From positions 806,001 through 870,000 of the forward strand of contig JAGKQI010000098.1 in the NCBI GenBank assembly GCA_018806915.1: a stretch of DNA of 64,000 nucleotides, read 5' to 3'. Source of the DNA: Phytophthora colocasiae. Lineage: Eukaryota; Oomycota; Peronosporomycetes; Peronosporales; Peronosporaceae. The notes beneath the pieces were generated by a model. The model made no database searches, was not told the DNA's origin, and saw only the letters and a program-made list of their open reading frames with translations. Position numbers and translations under genes: made by a program. Numbering within the stretch: position 1 is the stretch's first letter; each line of letters begins with the position of its first letter. Positions 9,600 to 19,625 of the stretch are shown here, in pieces.

Positions 9600-10230
9600 C
9601 GATAATTGTTGTCCATACTTTGTCTGGAACGCAGGCAAATAAACTCGCACACCAGCGCCGTAATTGACCATAATGCCGAATAGTAAAGGGACGTGTGCTT
9701 CAAGGTGGTGTCAGCAAATAAACCCCTGGAGATTCCATTCGAACTCTCAATTTTATCAGTGTACTCGGTTCAAACAAGGGGAAATCCTTCTCGCGGAGCG
9801 GTTTACCATTACCATCAATAACGTACGCATTTTCAGCCCATTTACTCGTTCTCCAATAGTCTGTTGTCAACGAATCACGACTAAAAGTTGATCTTCCTTT
9901 GAGTATGCATTTGATCGTGCCGGTGCCCTCCCAGAAGCAAACAATTGTCTCTCTCATAGCTCGCACTTGGCTCTTTAATTTCTGGGCCAGTATATCATTC
10001 TTGTTTTGCTCAGTGAGATCTGTCCAAAGCTCCAGTCGTCCAATTCCTTGTACTGTTGAAATTGTCTTCCTTGAGCTTTGTCGTTGAGCGTTCTTAAGCT
10101 GCTCTTCCGTGGTAGGAGTAAAAGCACAGCAATCACGAGAAGTGGCAACCGCAGGATGGGCTAAAAAATGCCATGCCGCCTGGTAATGATCAGGTGTACA
10201 CTGTATTCATTGCTCAGCCTGGTTGATTCG
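9600..10230 (-). pseudogene. LINE ORF2, region after the reverse transcriptase
   Basis: Reading leftwards from the element C boundary, the frame continues from the LINE part at 34212: LLIT joins RINQAEQ, followed by an in-frame TGA, then AAWHFLAHPAVATSRDC, LWTDLTEQNKND and VRAMRETIVCFWEGTGTIK down to about 9,700. This is the region between the reverse transcriptase and the C-terminal zinc finger in L1-like LINEs. Removing element C and one copy of its TGTTA duplication restores the frame. Below 9,700 the frame breaks and the orientation switches (see the inverted zinc-finger fragment). Confidence 0.7.
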
Positions 10231-10804
10231 TGTTATGTGACGTTCTCAGGCCAGCCAAACGGAGGAAGCAGTCGTTGGCGGCCTTGACGAAGAGTTGAGG
10301 TCGGAGGCGGTGGCGAGTCGGAGGCGAAGTCGAGTGGGCAGCGGCGGCGCTGCAGTCGTGGTCTTGTTGGAGGAGTTGACTTGAACAGTAGAATGGAAAT
10401 TGAGAAGTGATTGATTGAGTTAGTTTTGTTGGTGCTAGCTAGTAATTGCCTCGCAACCAACGATCCTGGGTGACTAGGCACGCACCCAAGTATCCAGGTC
10501 CTATCCTAAAAACTATCTTTCTCAAATCCTGCTACTATCTTTCTCTGCCAATGAAATCCTGCGAAGCCTCGGCGTGGCTGAGCCAGAATTTTCCCATAGC
10601 GTCCCATAATCAAAATATCCGGATGGTAACTGGAATGTTGCCAATCCTGAGGATTTACATCCAATGAAAAGACGTATAAGAACTGTTGAATTGGAAACTG
10701 CAACCACATATAGCCAATAGACTCGTAGACATATGAAAATGTGAAAATTCAAGATTACGCTGAGCCAGAATAATCCGGCCAGCTGATCTCAAACTCTTGG
10801 CGTA

Positions 10805-11539
10805 CCGTAGTATCGGTGTCAAGTGTCCGCATTTGTCAAGTGTCACCCCCCTATATTGACCAATGAAAGCTGTGTATTGGGGGTTGGACAAGTAGGATTT
10901 GCACCGTTTTGTTAAGTGTCAGCCCCGAGTTCCTTGAAGCCAGTGCAGCATAACCAGAACAACCGCAGAATAGAGAAGAAGCCGGCGAACAAGGACTCGA
11001 ATGCGGGTGTCGTGGCGAGGCGGAGGCCGGAAACCTACGCAGCTCAAGCTGACGTCGGAGACTTTCGCTTTCAAGGCTGCTGCACTCCGTCTGTACGAAA
11101 CCCGAGAAATGCGGGTCGTGATTCGGACGTTGTGGCCTGGAATCGACCCAGCTAGCACGACATATCAGTCTAAAGCACGTGTTATTAGACGCTGGAAGTC
11201 AAAGAAGGTTGACATTTTGGAAATGGCTGCTAAAACTAAGACTGCGCAACTAAAACGCTACCGACGTGTTCGACGAGCGCACGGACTTTTCAAACGAAGA
11301 TGTAGGGGCAGACAAAATCGACGAAGAGCTGGCTAATGCCTTACAAGCTTTGTCGTGGCTAGATGACAGCGCAGGAGAAGTTTCCTGGGACGACGACGTC
11401 GTTGATAGACACATTCACAAAGATTAGAGTCAGCATTAGTAGCGCAATCGTTGTCCCATCCATAACCAGCACCTTGCACTTTTCCTTATCATTTGATTTG
11501 GCGACCCGAGGGGGGTGACACTTGACACCGATACTACGG
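10805..11539 (+). mobile_element. Element D: pogo-derived deletion element (735 bp)
   Basis: Perfect terminal inverted repeats begin CCGTAGTATCGGTGTC and run 23 bp. The insertion duplicated TA (10803-10804 and 11540-11541), as in the Tc1/mariner-pogo group. The uninterrupted site is seen in the other LTR of C. Inside, an ORF encodes a basic N-terminal DNA-binding-type region (11001-11285), and another frame encodes a short acidic tail ending at 11428 (ALQALSWLDDSAGE, then WDDDVVDRHIHKD). The central DDE catalytic domain is missing. It is thus a non-autonomous derivative that kept both ends of a transposase gene. The left end carries an extra 17-bp stretch after the inverted repeat that duplicates part of it (TGTCAAGTGTC again). 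Confidence 0.85.
11001..11336 (+). pseudogene. N-terminal remnant of a pogo-like transposase in element D
   Basis: 111 residues, strongly basic, with KPTQLKLTSETFAFKAAALR, LYETREMRVVIRTLWPG and STTYQSKARVIRRWKSKK, resembling the helix-turn-helix start of oomycete pogo-type transposases. The last residues (after about 11,285) run in a wrong frame through what is the acidic C-terminal tail in the +1 frame. No catalytic residues remain. It could still bind element ends, but expression is unproven. Confidence 0.5.
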
Positions 11540-11594
11540 TAGTGGCTGTTGAACCACTACGTCACATGACCTCCTTTTGAGAAAGGGCCACCAC

Positions 11595-13113
11595 TTACAA
11601 GGGCTTGTCTCTCTTCTTGGACTTCCAATAGAGGTCGATGAGGCCTGGAATTTGTTTCAGTTTCTCCACTGGCTCCCACGTTGCGTCCTTCTTGGTTTCA
11701 CCAAGCCACCAAATTTTGTACTGCGTTTTCCCTTTGTACTTACGGTGGTTAACCACAGCTTCAACCAGTTGCCCTTTTGTTCCGTCGGCTAGCACAACCT
11801 TGTTCACCTTCTGCCTGCGCTTGGAGTCTTTGCGGTACGGCTTCAGCAGTGAAGTATGGAAGACTAAGTGCAGTTTCAGACTCTTTGATAATCCCAATTC
11901 ATACGAGTCGCGAGACACCATCTTTTGAACTGGAAAAGGTCCAATGAATCGAGGAGCAAACTTCTTTGATTGCGCGTACCCCTTGTGACGGATCTCCTCG
12001 GATATAGTCTCCGATAAAACGGTTTGTACGTTCCGTTTGTCCATCCGTCTGCGGTCTAAATGCTGATGACAGGTTATGCTGCCGATCAGACACAATCGTC
12101 TTCGGAAGGCCATGATCTCTTACATAACTCTTCATGAAAACATTCGCAGTTCTCTCTGCGCTGTCTGTCGTCTGCGTAGCAATAAACTTTGCACGCTTGG
12201 TCAATCGATCCACGATGACCATGATGGCATTCGAGCCATCCTTGCTGGGAGGTAGAGACATCGAAATGTCGACCCATCTACCTCGCGGTATCTCCAGCGG
12301 TTGAAGTAATCCCGGAGGCTTCGTCTGCCTCGCCTTGTTGCGCTGACACATTTCACAAGTGTTCACGTAGCGCTGGATATACTTCATCATCTTCGGCTAA
12401 TAGTACTTCTCACGTACTGCGACATAGGTCTTTTAATATCCTGGGTGGCCTGCCGTAACTGCATCGTGGTTCTCACAAATGACTCGATTCTTCAGATCTT
12501 CGTCATCGGGAATGTACAATCTAGGACTCTCATCTTCACGCGTCTGATAATACAGCACGCCATGATTTAGCGAGTAATGCTGAACCTTTTCTCCAAGCTT
12601 CAGCTTCTTGACAAGTCCCTGCAAGTCCTTGTTCCACGAGTACATCTTCTGTGCGGTCTGTGCCACGGTCATATTGTTCGCGACCATGGTTGCCACAATT
12701 TCACGATTTTGAGCTGTGTCCAGAAGTTCTTTCAAGCTCACTTGAGCTGCCTTGTGCTCGAATTCCGGGTTTCTCGACATAGCATCGGCGACTACATTCG
12801 TCTCACCTGGAATCCACTTAAACATGGGGTGAAACTCCGCAAGTTCATTAAACCACCGCGCAATGCGTCGATTCGTTGTTTTCTGCGTAAGAATCATCTC
12901 GATGCTCTTGTGATCCGTTTCCACCATGAACGGTTTGTCGAGTAGGTATACGCGCCATGTCTTCAGTGCGTGCATAATCGCAAGTAACTCTTGTTCGCGC
13001 ACAGGATAATTCAGCTCCGCAGACTTCATCTTTCGGCCGGTGAAGGCGATTGGATGTTCCAACTCTCCCTCCTTTTGAAACAAGAGTCCCCCAATAGCAA
13101 AATTTGAGGCGTC
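11595..13113 (-). pseudogene. Element C pol, 3' part: RNase H, integrase, chromodomain
   Basis: The RNase H part (13083-12433) includes EGELEHPIAFTGRKMKSAE, METDHKSIE-like VETDHKS and NVVADAMSRN. The integrase follows with zinc-finger Cys (CEMCQRNKA), the first Asp (WVDISMSLP), a second Asp (IVSDR) and Glu (QTDGQTERTNR). About 35 residues between the second Asp and the Glu are deleted. Two stops (TAA and TAG) separate RNase H from the integrase, and a frameshift near 12,110 leads into the integrase tail and chromodomain (YKIWWLGETKKDATWEPVEKL). The right edge is the insertion point of A: codons for IRMD (right of A) join ASNFAIGGLLFQKEG (left of A) once A and one CGTC are removed. Confidence 0.88.
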
Positions 13114-14799
13114 TGTCGCGAAGTCGGTGAAACTTTGGTCGCGGAGCAGGGGGCGTATAGTGAACCCTAGTTATACGACTACTAAAAAGGGGTTTTCAGA
13201 GCCGTACAACGGTAGGTTGGCGTGTGGTACCTTGCGGTATCCTCGTGGGTTCGTTGTCTTCAGAAATATGACCCTCGCCGGAGTCTGAGAATGTGTTGTG
13301 AAGAGAAGTTGGGGTTCCCTCGGAGTCTGGTGTCGGTATTCAGGAAATCCTTCCAGGAGCGTTCGGGAGTCGGAATCTCTGGGAACCAAGATGGTTTCCA
13401 GGAAGTCGGCGGTCGAAAAGAGGTTAATATACCAGAGAAAGTCTGAAATCGGTGTCTGAATATCACAAATCCAGAACCGAGATACCTGATTTTCAGAGAT
13501 AAACAACCAATATACAGAGTTCGAAAATATACAAATATATACAGCCGTTCTTATTCTTTCTAGGCCCTTGAACGGTGGGCTAACACTCCAGGTCAACTAG
13601 GGACTTGCTACCAGACACCTGGTCTGTCTGGTATCCCTTTACGTTCGCGCACCACCCTCTAGTATAGAGGGAAAATATAAACCAATACAATCGGCTATAT
13701 ATAACAGTCTACCTTGCACTCTGAAAACGACTGTCTAGTTTCCAGAGCCTGTCCAAACGAGCAATATGAAATGGGCTACCGCTAGAGACAAAACAAACGA
13801 CCCAACTAGGATATGGAATAGGCGGGTCCTTTCAGGTCTCTACGTTACCTGATCTCCACCTAAGGGGATTGAATTTGGTGGAGATCACACGACGTACGTG
13901 ATGACGCAGTGGCTTGAATACCTCTCAAGCGGACTTGTGCAGTAGCAAGCAAATTGAACTCTGTTTATCGTTTATCTTCCTCATAACTATCATATATCTC
14001 TGGTAACTCTCTCCTTCTTGTCGTCTTTTGCGTCCTTTATGCAGTCAGTCTTCATATCTCAGGTACTCTTGGTCTTTGTATACATCTGGTACTTTGACTT
14101 GGTCTCAGTATGCAGTCTGTGCAGCCGATCTCGATGGGTTGACAGGTAGAGACGTCATTACGGGGGATGTGCAGGTCAGTAATCACTTGAATGCGTGACT
14201 TGAACTTGGGTTCACTTGGTTTCAGTATGGTCTTGGATCTTCGGTGGTTTCAGAGTTCGGTATCCTGGTTTTCAGAGTCTGATATCACTTGGTTTTCAGA
14301 GTCTTAGTCACTCAGAGTTAGAGATACCAGAGTCTTGAGTACGAAACCAGAGTACGGAGCACTAATGCTTCAACGTACATGAAGATCTTGAGGGTTGCGC
14401 GGGTGCGCGGCGTCCGGCGCGCGATACTTGGTCTCTGCGGGTATATATTGTGAATCCTTGAACCATCCATCGTCGCGCTGGACGGTAACGGGATGAGGTC
14501 TCTCAGAGATACGTTATTCTGAGAGACTTTCCGCCAGAACTTAGGCACTCATCGTCGGGGAAAGTCCGGTGACCAGACAGAGTGTAGTTGACCTTCAGAG
14601 TTGTGCACACTCTGAAGTACACTTCTGGTCCTTTGGGCCCCTTTACAGTCAGGCGAAGGTTTATCCACAATCTTCCACAGATGTCGCACGGGTGCGGCCG
14701 CGTCCCAAAGTCCCTTTCGCTTATAACCCATAGTATAACCAATCACATCGTAACGTAATATCCACCTGTCGCTCGAAAATCGGAATTAACATCATGTCA
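13114..14799 (-). repeat. 3' LTR of element A
   Basis: On the minus strand it starts TGACATGATG and ends CGCGACA. It is nearly identical to 28571-30256 except for a block at 13890-13949 whose sequence is unrelated to the corresponding 29349-29406. The words TTTTCAGAG and CAGAGTC recur, for example at 14265-14330. Short ORFs in the LTR occur in both copies, but nothing suggests they are translated. Confidence 0.95.
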
Positions 14800-14812
14800 A
14801 CCGCCCCTCCTG
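14800..14812 (-). promoter_or_regulatory. Polypurine tract of element A
   Basis: On the minus strand the sequence just before the 3' LTR reads AGGAGGGGCGGT, a purine-rich run in the position where plus-strand DNA synthesis is primed. Confidence 0.6.
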
Positions 14813-15012
14813 GTCACGATCCATCAGTGCGGAACTTTCTCCAAGCTGTGTATCATGACCAGGCCTATCAAACATTCTGATAGACGGTTTTCAGAGCGTA
14901 GCGTAGCTGCAACTCTTTGCCAGTTGCCTGGTTTTCAGAGTCTCTGGTGTCCCGTCGCACAATCTGATTCTCTCAGACTCAGAAACTTGAATTTGACTTG
15001 CCTAACAGGCGA

Positions 15013-15019
15013 TCATTTC
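15013..15019 (+). promoter_or_regulatory. Initiator in front of the antisense ORF of element A
   Basis: GATCATTTCC contains TCATTTC, a match to TCAYTYY, with its last base 22 nt upstream of the ATG at 15041. The corresponding place in element B has TCATTTC followed by ACCATTTCC, close to the full Initiator plus flanking-element consensus. This suggests that the antisense gene has its own promoter inside the element. Confidence 0.5.
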
Positions 15020-15040
15020 CAAAACTCCGTCCTTTCACTC

Positions 15041-18000
15041 ATGACTGAGGAAACGAACACTTCCCTGAGCTCAAACGCCCCAGCGAGTGGGGTGGCAGGC
15101 GACGCCACAGGCACTTGTCCTTCTTCGGCAACTGCCGGTATATCGCAGGGTGGAGATGTTGGTTCAGCCACATCGCCAGGTGGCAGCCCTAGCGCCCCAG
15201 CCCATGCATCCAAACCTACCGACTCACAGGTCGATGGTCCGATTGAGGACCTCCCTGGTAATGACATGAACTCGGCCGGTGCTGGTGATCTCTCGCCACC
15301 GGTGGCTTCACGTGGGGAATCTCACTCTGAATTCTCTGAGGGAACTCCTGGTATCTTCAGACCGCGAGCCTTTGGTGCTCCACGGCTTTTGTCCACAGAA
15401 GAGGTCGATCGGCTGTTTCGTCAGGGTCTGGTGACGTCCACAGAAGACCAAGTCACGGCGTTGGGGGACTCTGACGTTCCCCAGAATTATATTGCTCCCA
15501 TCGTCAAACCAGAGGGACGTGCCTTTCTGGTGAGTACTCCTGCACGGGCTGAAGATTTCAGAAGAGGGCGCCACATAGCGAACGCGTACGGTGGCCCCTG
15601 TGTACTCGTGGGTTACGAGGCACTCACTGATGAAGACCTCCGGGAGCTGGAGCGGGTGATCCCAAGCTTTGATCCTGACGAAGTTGTGTCTCCGTGTGCT
15701 CAGACTCCAGACGTGCGCACTCTGGATGCTCTGACGTCGTCTGTGGAGGTTCGCCGGGAACTGGGGTCTCTGGATTCTCACGTCTCCCCCACTCGGCTTG
15801 CCGAGAAAGTTTTTCGGACGGCCGGATGCCTAAAACTTATGACTGCTGCTCACCGTCGCCTTCGGGAACGTGTTGGTTCTCAGAACGGTGTCGCCTTGAT
15901 TGATGCTGCAGCAGCGCGCTCTGAATGCGAAGAAATCAAGCGTGAGTGGGTACTGCACTGTCAATACTGGAAACACGAGCTTAAGTGTGCCCAGCAAGAC
16001 GCCGGTGTGGTAGAAGAACGCATGACTTCGGAGATTCAGGATCTCAAGGCTCACTACCAGGACCAAGTGGAAGCTCTGAAGTCGGACAAGGCTGCTCTGA
16101 AATCCCAAGTCGCTGATCTTCAAGCGCAGGTCTCGATTCTGAAATCGCGTCCTGAAGTCAAACCCACAGATCCATGGGGATTCTCAGAGTTCTTACAAGA
16201 GAACTCTGAAATCTCCGGTAATTGGGATCGGCTCCATGACCTTCTGGTGTCGTTTCAGGAGAATACTATCGTTCCTGATAACTGGACGACTGTCATCAGT
16301 GTGACAGCTTTGGACGCACGGAAGAAGCCTGTTCCTGATTTCAAGAAACGGCTTTCTGAAGAACGAGCTCGTTGGGCTGCTGAGAAGGCTGCGAAGACCA
16401 CCAGAGTTCTGGATCTTACTCGTCCAAGTGCTGAAACCTCAGAGTTCAAGAGCGAGAGCCCACGGTACCTGTCATATCCACCGAAGTCCCAGACTCTGAA
16501 ATTATCTCCGAAGCGACCGTTCAAGTGGGACTCCAAGAATTTGCAGCGTCGCCCGTCCGGACACAAGCCCGTTGAAGAGTCGGCGCTTCCGGCGAATGCA
16601 GATTCTAAGGTGGCAAAGTCTGAGGTCCACAAGAGGCTCCCTGGTGACGTGGTCTGGAAGGAAGTTCGACCCGACCTCCGCCAAGCCCTGCTATCTGGGA
16701 TCAAGTATGATAAAGCCATGGAGTGGTTAGCGTCAGACAAAGAGGCTCACAGTCTCTTTAGCAGTCCGGTTCTCATTCAGATGTTGGTGAGCCTGGTATT
16801 CTCTCGTCGCCTGGATTCCACTCTCTGGGCCAAGTACGTCCCTGAAGTGTACTACCAGATGGCCGACGAGGTGGTGGATCGTCACATCTCAGCTGGTACC
16901 GAGCCTGCAGCCTGGGGTGATCTGGATGGTCACGTAAATTATCCAGAAAGTGATGTCGAGTCCACCGCCGACAACCCCAAGGATGATCCGGATTACAAGG
17001 ATTCTGGTGTGATCGAGTCTGGAGACGGAGACGACGACGAGAGCTCTGATGACGGTGCGTCTGACGACAGCGATTCCGAGAGCGACAAGTCTGAAGACAA
17101 GAAGTCTGAAGACAAGAAGTCTGGGAGCAAGAAGTCTGGGGACAAGAAGTCTGATGACCACCCGCGTCCTGGTTCCAAACGTCCCCGGGACTCTGATGAC
17201 GACTCAGACTCTGATGATGGACCTATCATCCCCACCAAGAAGTCCAAGAGAAGTATCGCATCCGTAAAGGCCCATACCAGTCCCAAGTCTCGCCCGAAGT
17301 CCACCAGTGGAAGTGGATCGAAGCCCAAAAGTTCTTCTGGGAAAGCGCGTAGTCTGGTGTCCAAGCCCTATAACTCCCTGACGGTCAAGGAGCTCCAGGT
17401 GGTGGAAACACCAGACTGTGAGGCATCCTCCTGGTTGTACTATGGTATCAGGGTACAACGAGTGAGCTCTACCAAGACCACCACTGGCCAGACATTGGGT
17501 TTCCCAGACTACGAGGTGCACAAACACTCATGTGCCATCCTCAAGAAGCGCTGGGACTCTGAGCGGTACTGTGCAGTCCTCCGCAAGAAGCGCGCCCCTT
17601 GGAAAGTCATGTTCGACAACCGATTCTCAGAGTTTTATTTCCACAAGCGGGAGGAGCTGGGGCCCATGGTGTTGGCTGACGTGGAAGACATCGTGCGCAG
17701 CATGAAGAAGCATGCTCAAGCCTTCTGGGAGCGTACGCATTGGGTGACCATGGATGTTGAGGCTGACGACAAGCCTGCGGAACTTCACAAGTACCGGTCC
17801 ATGCGTCGAGCCGCCATGATTCGTCAGCACAACGCCCTCATCCGTAAGGTCCTGGGGCACAAAGATTTCCCAGAGTCGCTGCTTTCAGAGCCTGGCATCT
17901 GGGTTGTCCCAGACAAGTCCTGCCCTTGGATCTGGCAAGATCCCAGAGTCGCAGAGCTCGGGGGTCCCAAGTGTCTGAGTCTGGAGACGCAACTGGGTGA

Positions 18001-18145
18001 CTTGGACGCTATTGAGCCTGCTCGGATGCAATGGGCCACGGTGAATGTGGACGAAGAGTGGCTCCAGTACGTCCCCGCTGACATCAAGAAGGATCATATG
18101 ACACCTACGGAGCGTTCCGAGAACCCGATCTCCCTTCACTACTGA
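15041..18145 (+). CDS. Antisense ORF of element A (1,034 aa), unknown protein
   Basis: This uninterrupted ORF is opposite in direction to gag-pol and lies between the chromodomain end and the 3' LTR. The frame is open upstream to 14855, but the ATG at 15041 follows an Initiator and aligns with the likely start in element B. Numbered from the 14855 ATG: 63-170 low-complexity Ser/Ala/Gly; 170-350 a conserved region; 355-435 coiled coil (EEIKREW...VEALKSDKAALKSQV); 440-480 conserved (WDRLHDLLVSFQ); 600-690 conserved (AMEWLASDKEAH, LWAKYVPEVYYQMAD); 715-835 acidic then Lys/Ser-rich with nuclear-signal-like KRPRD and TKKSKR; 840-1096 a compact C-terminal domain. No known family is recognised. Element B encodes a homologue in the same place. 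A nuclear, nucleic-acid-associated role is only an inference from composition. Confidence 0.7.
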   Translation: MTEETNTSLSSNAPASGVAGDATGTCPSSATAGISQGGDVGSATSPGGSPSAPAHASKPTDSQVDGPIEDLPGNDMNSAGAGDLSPPVASRGESHSEFSEGTPGIFRPRAFGAPRLLSTEEVDRLFRQGLVTSTEDQVTALGDSDVPQNYIAPIVKPEGRAFLVSTPARAEDFRRGRHIANAYGGPCVLVGYEALTDEDLRELERVIPSFDPDEVVSPCAQTPDVRTLDALTSSVEVRRELGSLDSHVSPTRLAEKVFRTAGCLKLMTAAHRRLRERVGSQNGVALIDAAAARSECEEIKREWVLHCQYWKHELKCAQQDAGVVEERMTSEIQDLKAHYQDQVEALKSDKAALKSQVADLQAQVSILKSRPEVKPTDPWGFSEFLQENSEISGNWDRLHDLLVSFQENTIVPDNWTTVISVTALDARKKPVPDFKKRLSEERARWAAEKAAKTTRVLDLTRPSAETSEFKSESPRYLSYPPKSQTLKLSPKRPFKWDSKNLQRRPSGHKPVEESALPANADSKVAKSEVHKRLPGDVVWKEVRPDLRQALLSGIKYDKAMEWLASDKEAHSLFSSPVLIQMLVSLVFSRRLDSTLWAKYVPEVYYQMADEVVDRHISAGTEPAAWGDLDGHVNYPESDVESTADNPKDDPDYKDSGVIESGDGDDDESSDDGASDDSDSESDKSEDKKSEDKKSGSKKSGDKKSDDHPRPGSKRPRDSDDDSDSDDGPIIPTKKSKRSIASVKAHTSPKSRPKSTSGSGSKPKSSSGKARSLVSKPYNSLTVKELQVVETPDCEASSWLYYGIRVQRVSSTKTTTGQTLGFPDYEVHKHSCAILKKRWDSERYCAVLRKKRAPWKVMFDNRFSEFYFHKREELGPMVLADVEDIVRSMKKHAQAFWERTHWVTMDVEADDKPAELHKYRSMRRAAMIRQHNALIRKVLGHKDFPESLLSEPGIWVVPDKSCPWIWQDPRVAELGGPKCLSLETQLGDLDAIEPARMQWATVNVDEEWLQYVPADIKKDHMTPTERSENPISLHY

Positions 18146-18530
18146 AGCTCAGGTGTCCACCATGGTGCCCACGGGAAGGCTGCATTTTCGAGAAGCCAAA
18201 TAGTTGTCTGCATTTGTGCCGTAAACCCCTGGCCTCAGTGTAGCTTCCTAATCCCTTAATCTTTCAATATCATTCCACGTAATCACACTTCTTCTCATCA
18301 TCTCATTGTTCATGACCTCGTATTCTCCAGTACTTAATTCTCCACAAACTCACTTCCATATTCACATTCACACAGTCGTTTTATATAAGCAGTAACATGG
18401 TCGATCACATATCCAAACGCACGAAGTTCAGAAATAGGTCTCTGAAAACACGCACTCGGACTACCACACTCTAAAAGTCAATGTCTGAAATCCTTCAGAT
18501 ATCAGACTTCCAGATGTGTTTTCAGAGTTA
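18146..18530. other. Convergent gap between antisense ORF and pol
   Basis: The antisense ORF (rightward) and pol (leftward) end tail to tail here. No ORF or clear poly(A) signal is seen. Sense transcripts must cross the whole antisense gene to reach the 3' LTR, so the two RNAs would be complementary over about 3 kb. Confidence 0.5.
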
Positions 18531-19625
18531 TTAGACTCTGGGGTGATCGTCTCCAGCCTGCATCGCCTGAAAACGGGCTCGTGCTCGTGCACTCTGGTTG
18601 AATTCGTAAAGTAATGCTCCACAGTTCAACTTCGATAACGGCAACCACTCAGTTTCATCGTAACCTTTCCACTTAATCAGATATTCGCGCAGGCGTCTGG
18701 ACGTCCTGGTACGCTTGTTCCAGTGGGTATCCAGAATCTTCTCCACTTCATACTCGTCGTTTTCAGTATCAGGTTCCCAACTATCTTCTGGTAACAGGGC
18801 GGCGTCAAAATCATCATCTTCTGGAATCTGGAGTTCCACCGTGGGTCGTCTGGGGAACAGAGCCCTTGGCTTCAGACGGCTCACATGCACCCAGGGGTTC
18901 ACGCGATAGCCGGTATCTTCAACCTTGAGTCGTACTCTGAAATCGACCAGCATCTCCTCGATCCTGAAGGGTCCGTGCCACATGTGTGCTAGTTTTCTGC
19001 TCAGTCCCGTTTGTACCTTAGGGATGTAGAGCCATACGGCGTCGCCTATAGCGAAACCTGACTTCAGACGCTCTGATAACTCGTTCCACTTTCTGGTCTG
19101 TTCTTCAGATCGGTCACGCTTTGCCTTCTTCTGGAGATCTTCGGCACATGCCAGAGCATAGCTATAGTCTCGTTGCATCTTCCTTCTCCATTCGTACGCA
19201 GTTCGCTCCTGAGTCGTCGATGGCTTGGGTCCAAGCGTAGCGGACACCGTCCCGTGAGCATCCCAACCATGTACCAGGTAGAAAGGCGTTTCCAGACGGG
19301 TGGCATCGAAGGACGTATTCAGGGCAAACATCAGACGTTCGGCGTGATCATCCTAGTCACTTTGATCAGCTTCAGAGATATATGCCTTAATCGCGCGCAC
19401 CACAGTCTGTACTGATCTCTCTTGCTGGCCGTTGGCTTGAGGCCGGTATCCTAGAGTAGCTCGTTGTCTGCTACCCAAAAGTTCCCTGAAACACTTGAAC
19501 ACCTCACTCATAAAGCGAGGATCTTGATCATGACGAATCAGAGAGCTAGCACCAAAGTTTCTGAAAACGCGTTCCTCATAGCCTCTGCTACATCCTGAGC
19601 AGTGGTGACACTCATTGGCTTGCAC
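18531..19625 (-). pseudogene. Element A pol: integrase C-terminal part and chromodomain
   Basis: The segment from 19625 contains the second catalytic Asp (LIRHDQDPRFMSEVF) and the Glu (YRPQANGQQERSVQ) of the integrase core. An in-frame TAG at 19353-19355 replaces what should be a Trp codon (SD-stop-DDHAERLMFALN). The tail continues to 18531 with the GPFRIEEML integrase C-terminal fold and a chromodomain (YEVEKILDTHW, YLIKWKGYDETEWLP), which in related elements binds modified histones. It ends QAGDDHPRV, a terminus shared with element B. A frameshift near 19,560 separates it from the upstream integrase half. Confidence 0.88.

Larger units (their letters stand above)
10236..11566 (-). repeat. 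3' LTR of element C, interrupted by element D
   Basis: It matches the other LTR (33630-34206) over its whole length except for a 17-bp extra segment (GAGTCGGAGGCGAAGTC-like) near 10,315 and the 735-bp insertion D with its duplicated TA. Ends are TGTGACG and CGTCACA. Without D the length is 594 bp against 577 bp. Confidence 0.9.

Noticed and set aside
13171..13596. 141-aa ORF in the LTR of A, also present at 28628-29053
   Set aside because: Conserved only because the LTRs are copies; no known domain, and the solo LTR lost it.
15041..18145. Antisense ORF as a mere shadow of a minus-strand gene
   Set aside because: No long minus-strand ORF exists opposite it, it ends before pol, and it has a homologue at the same place in element B.
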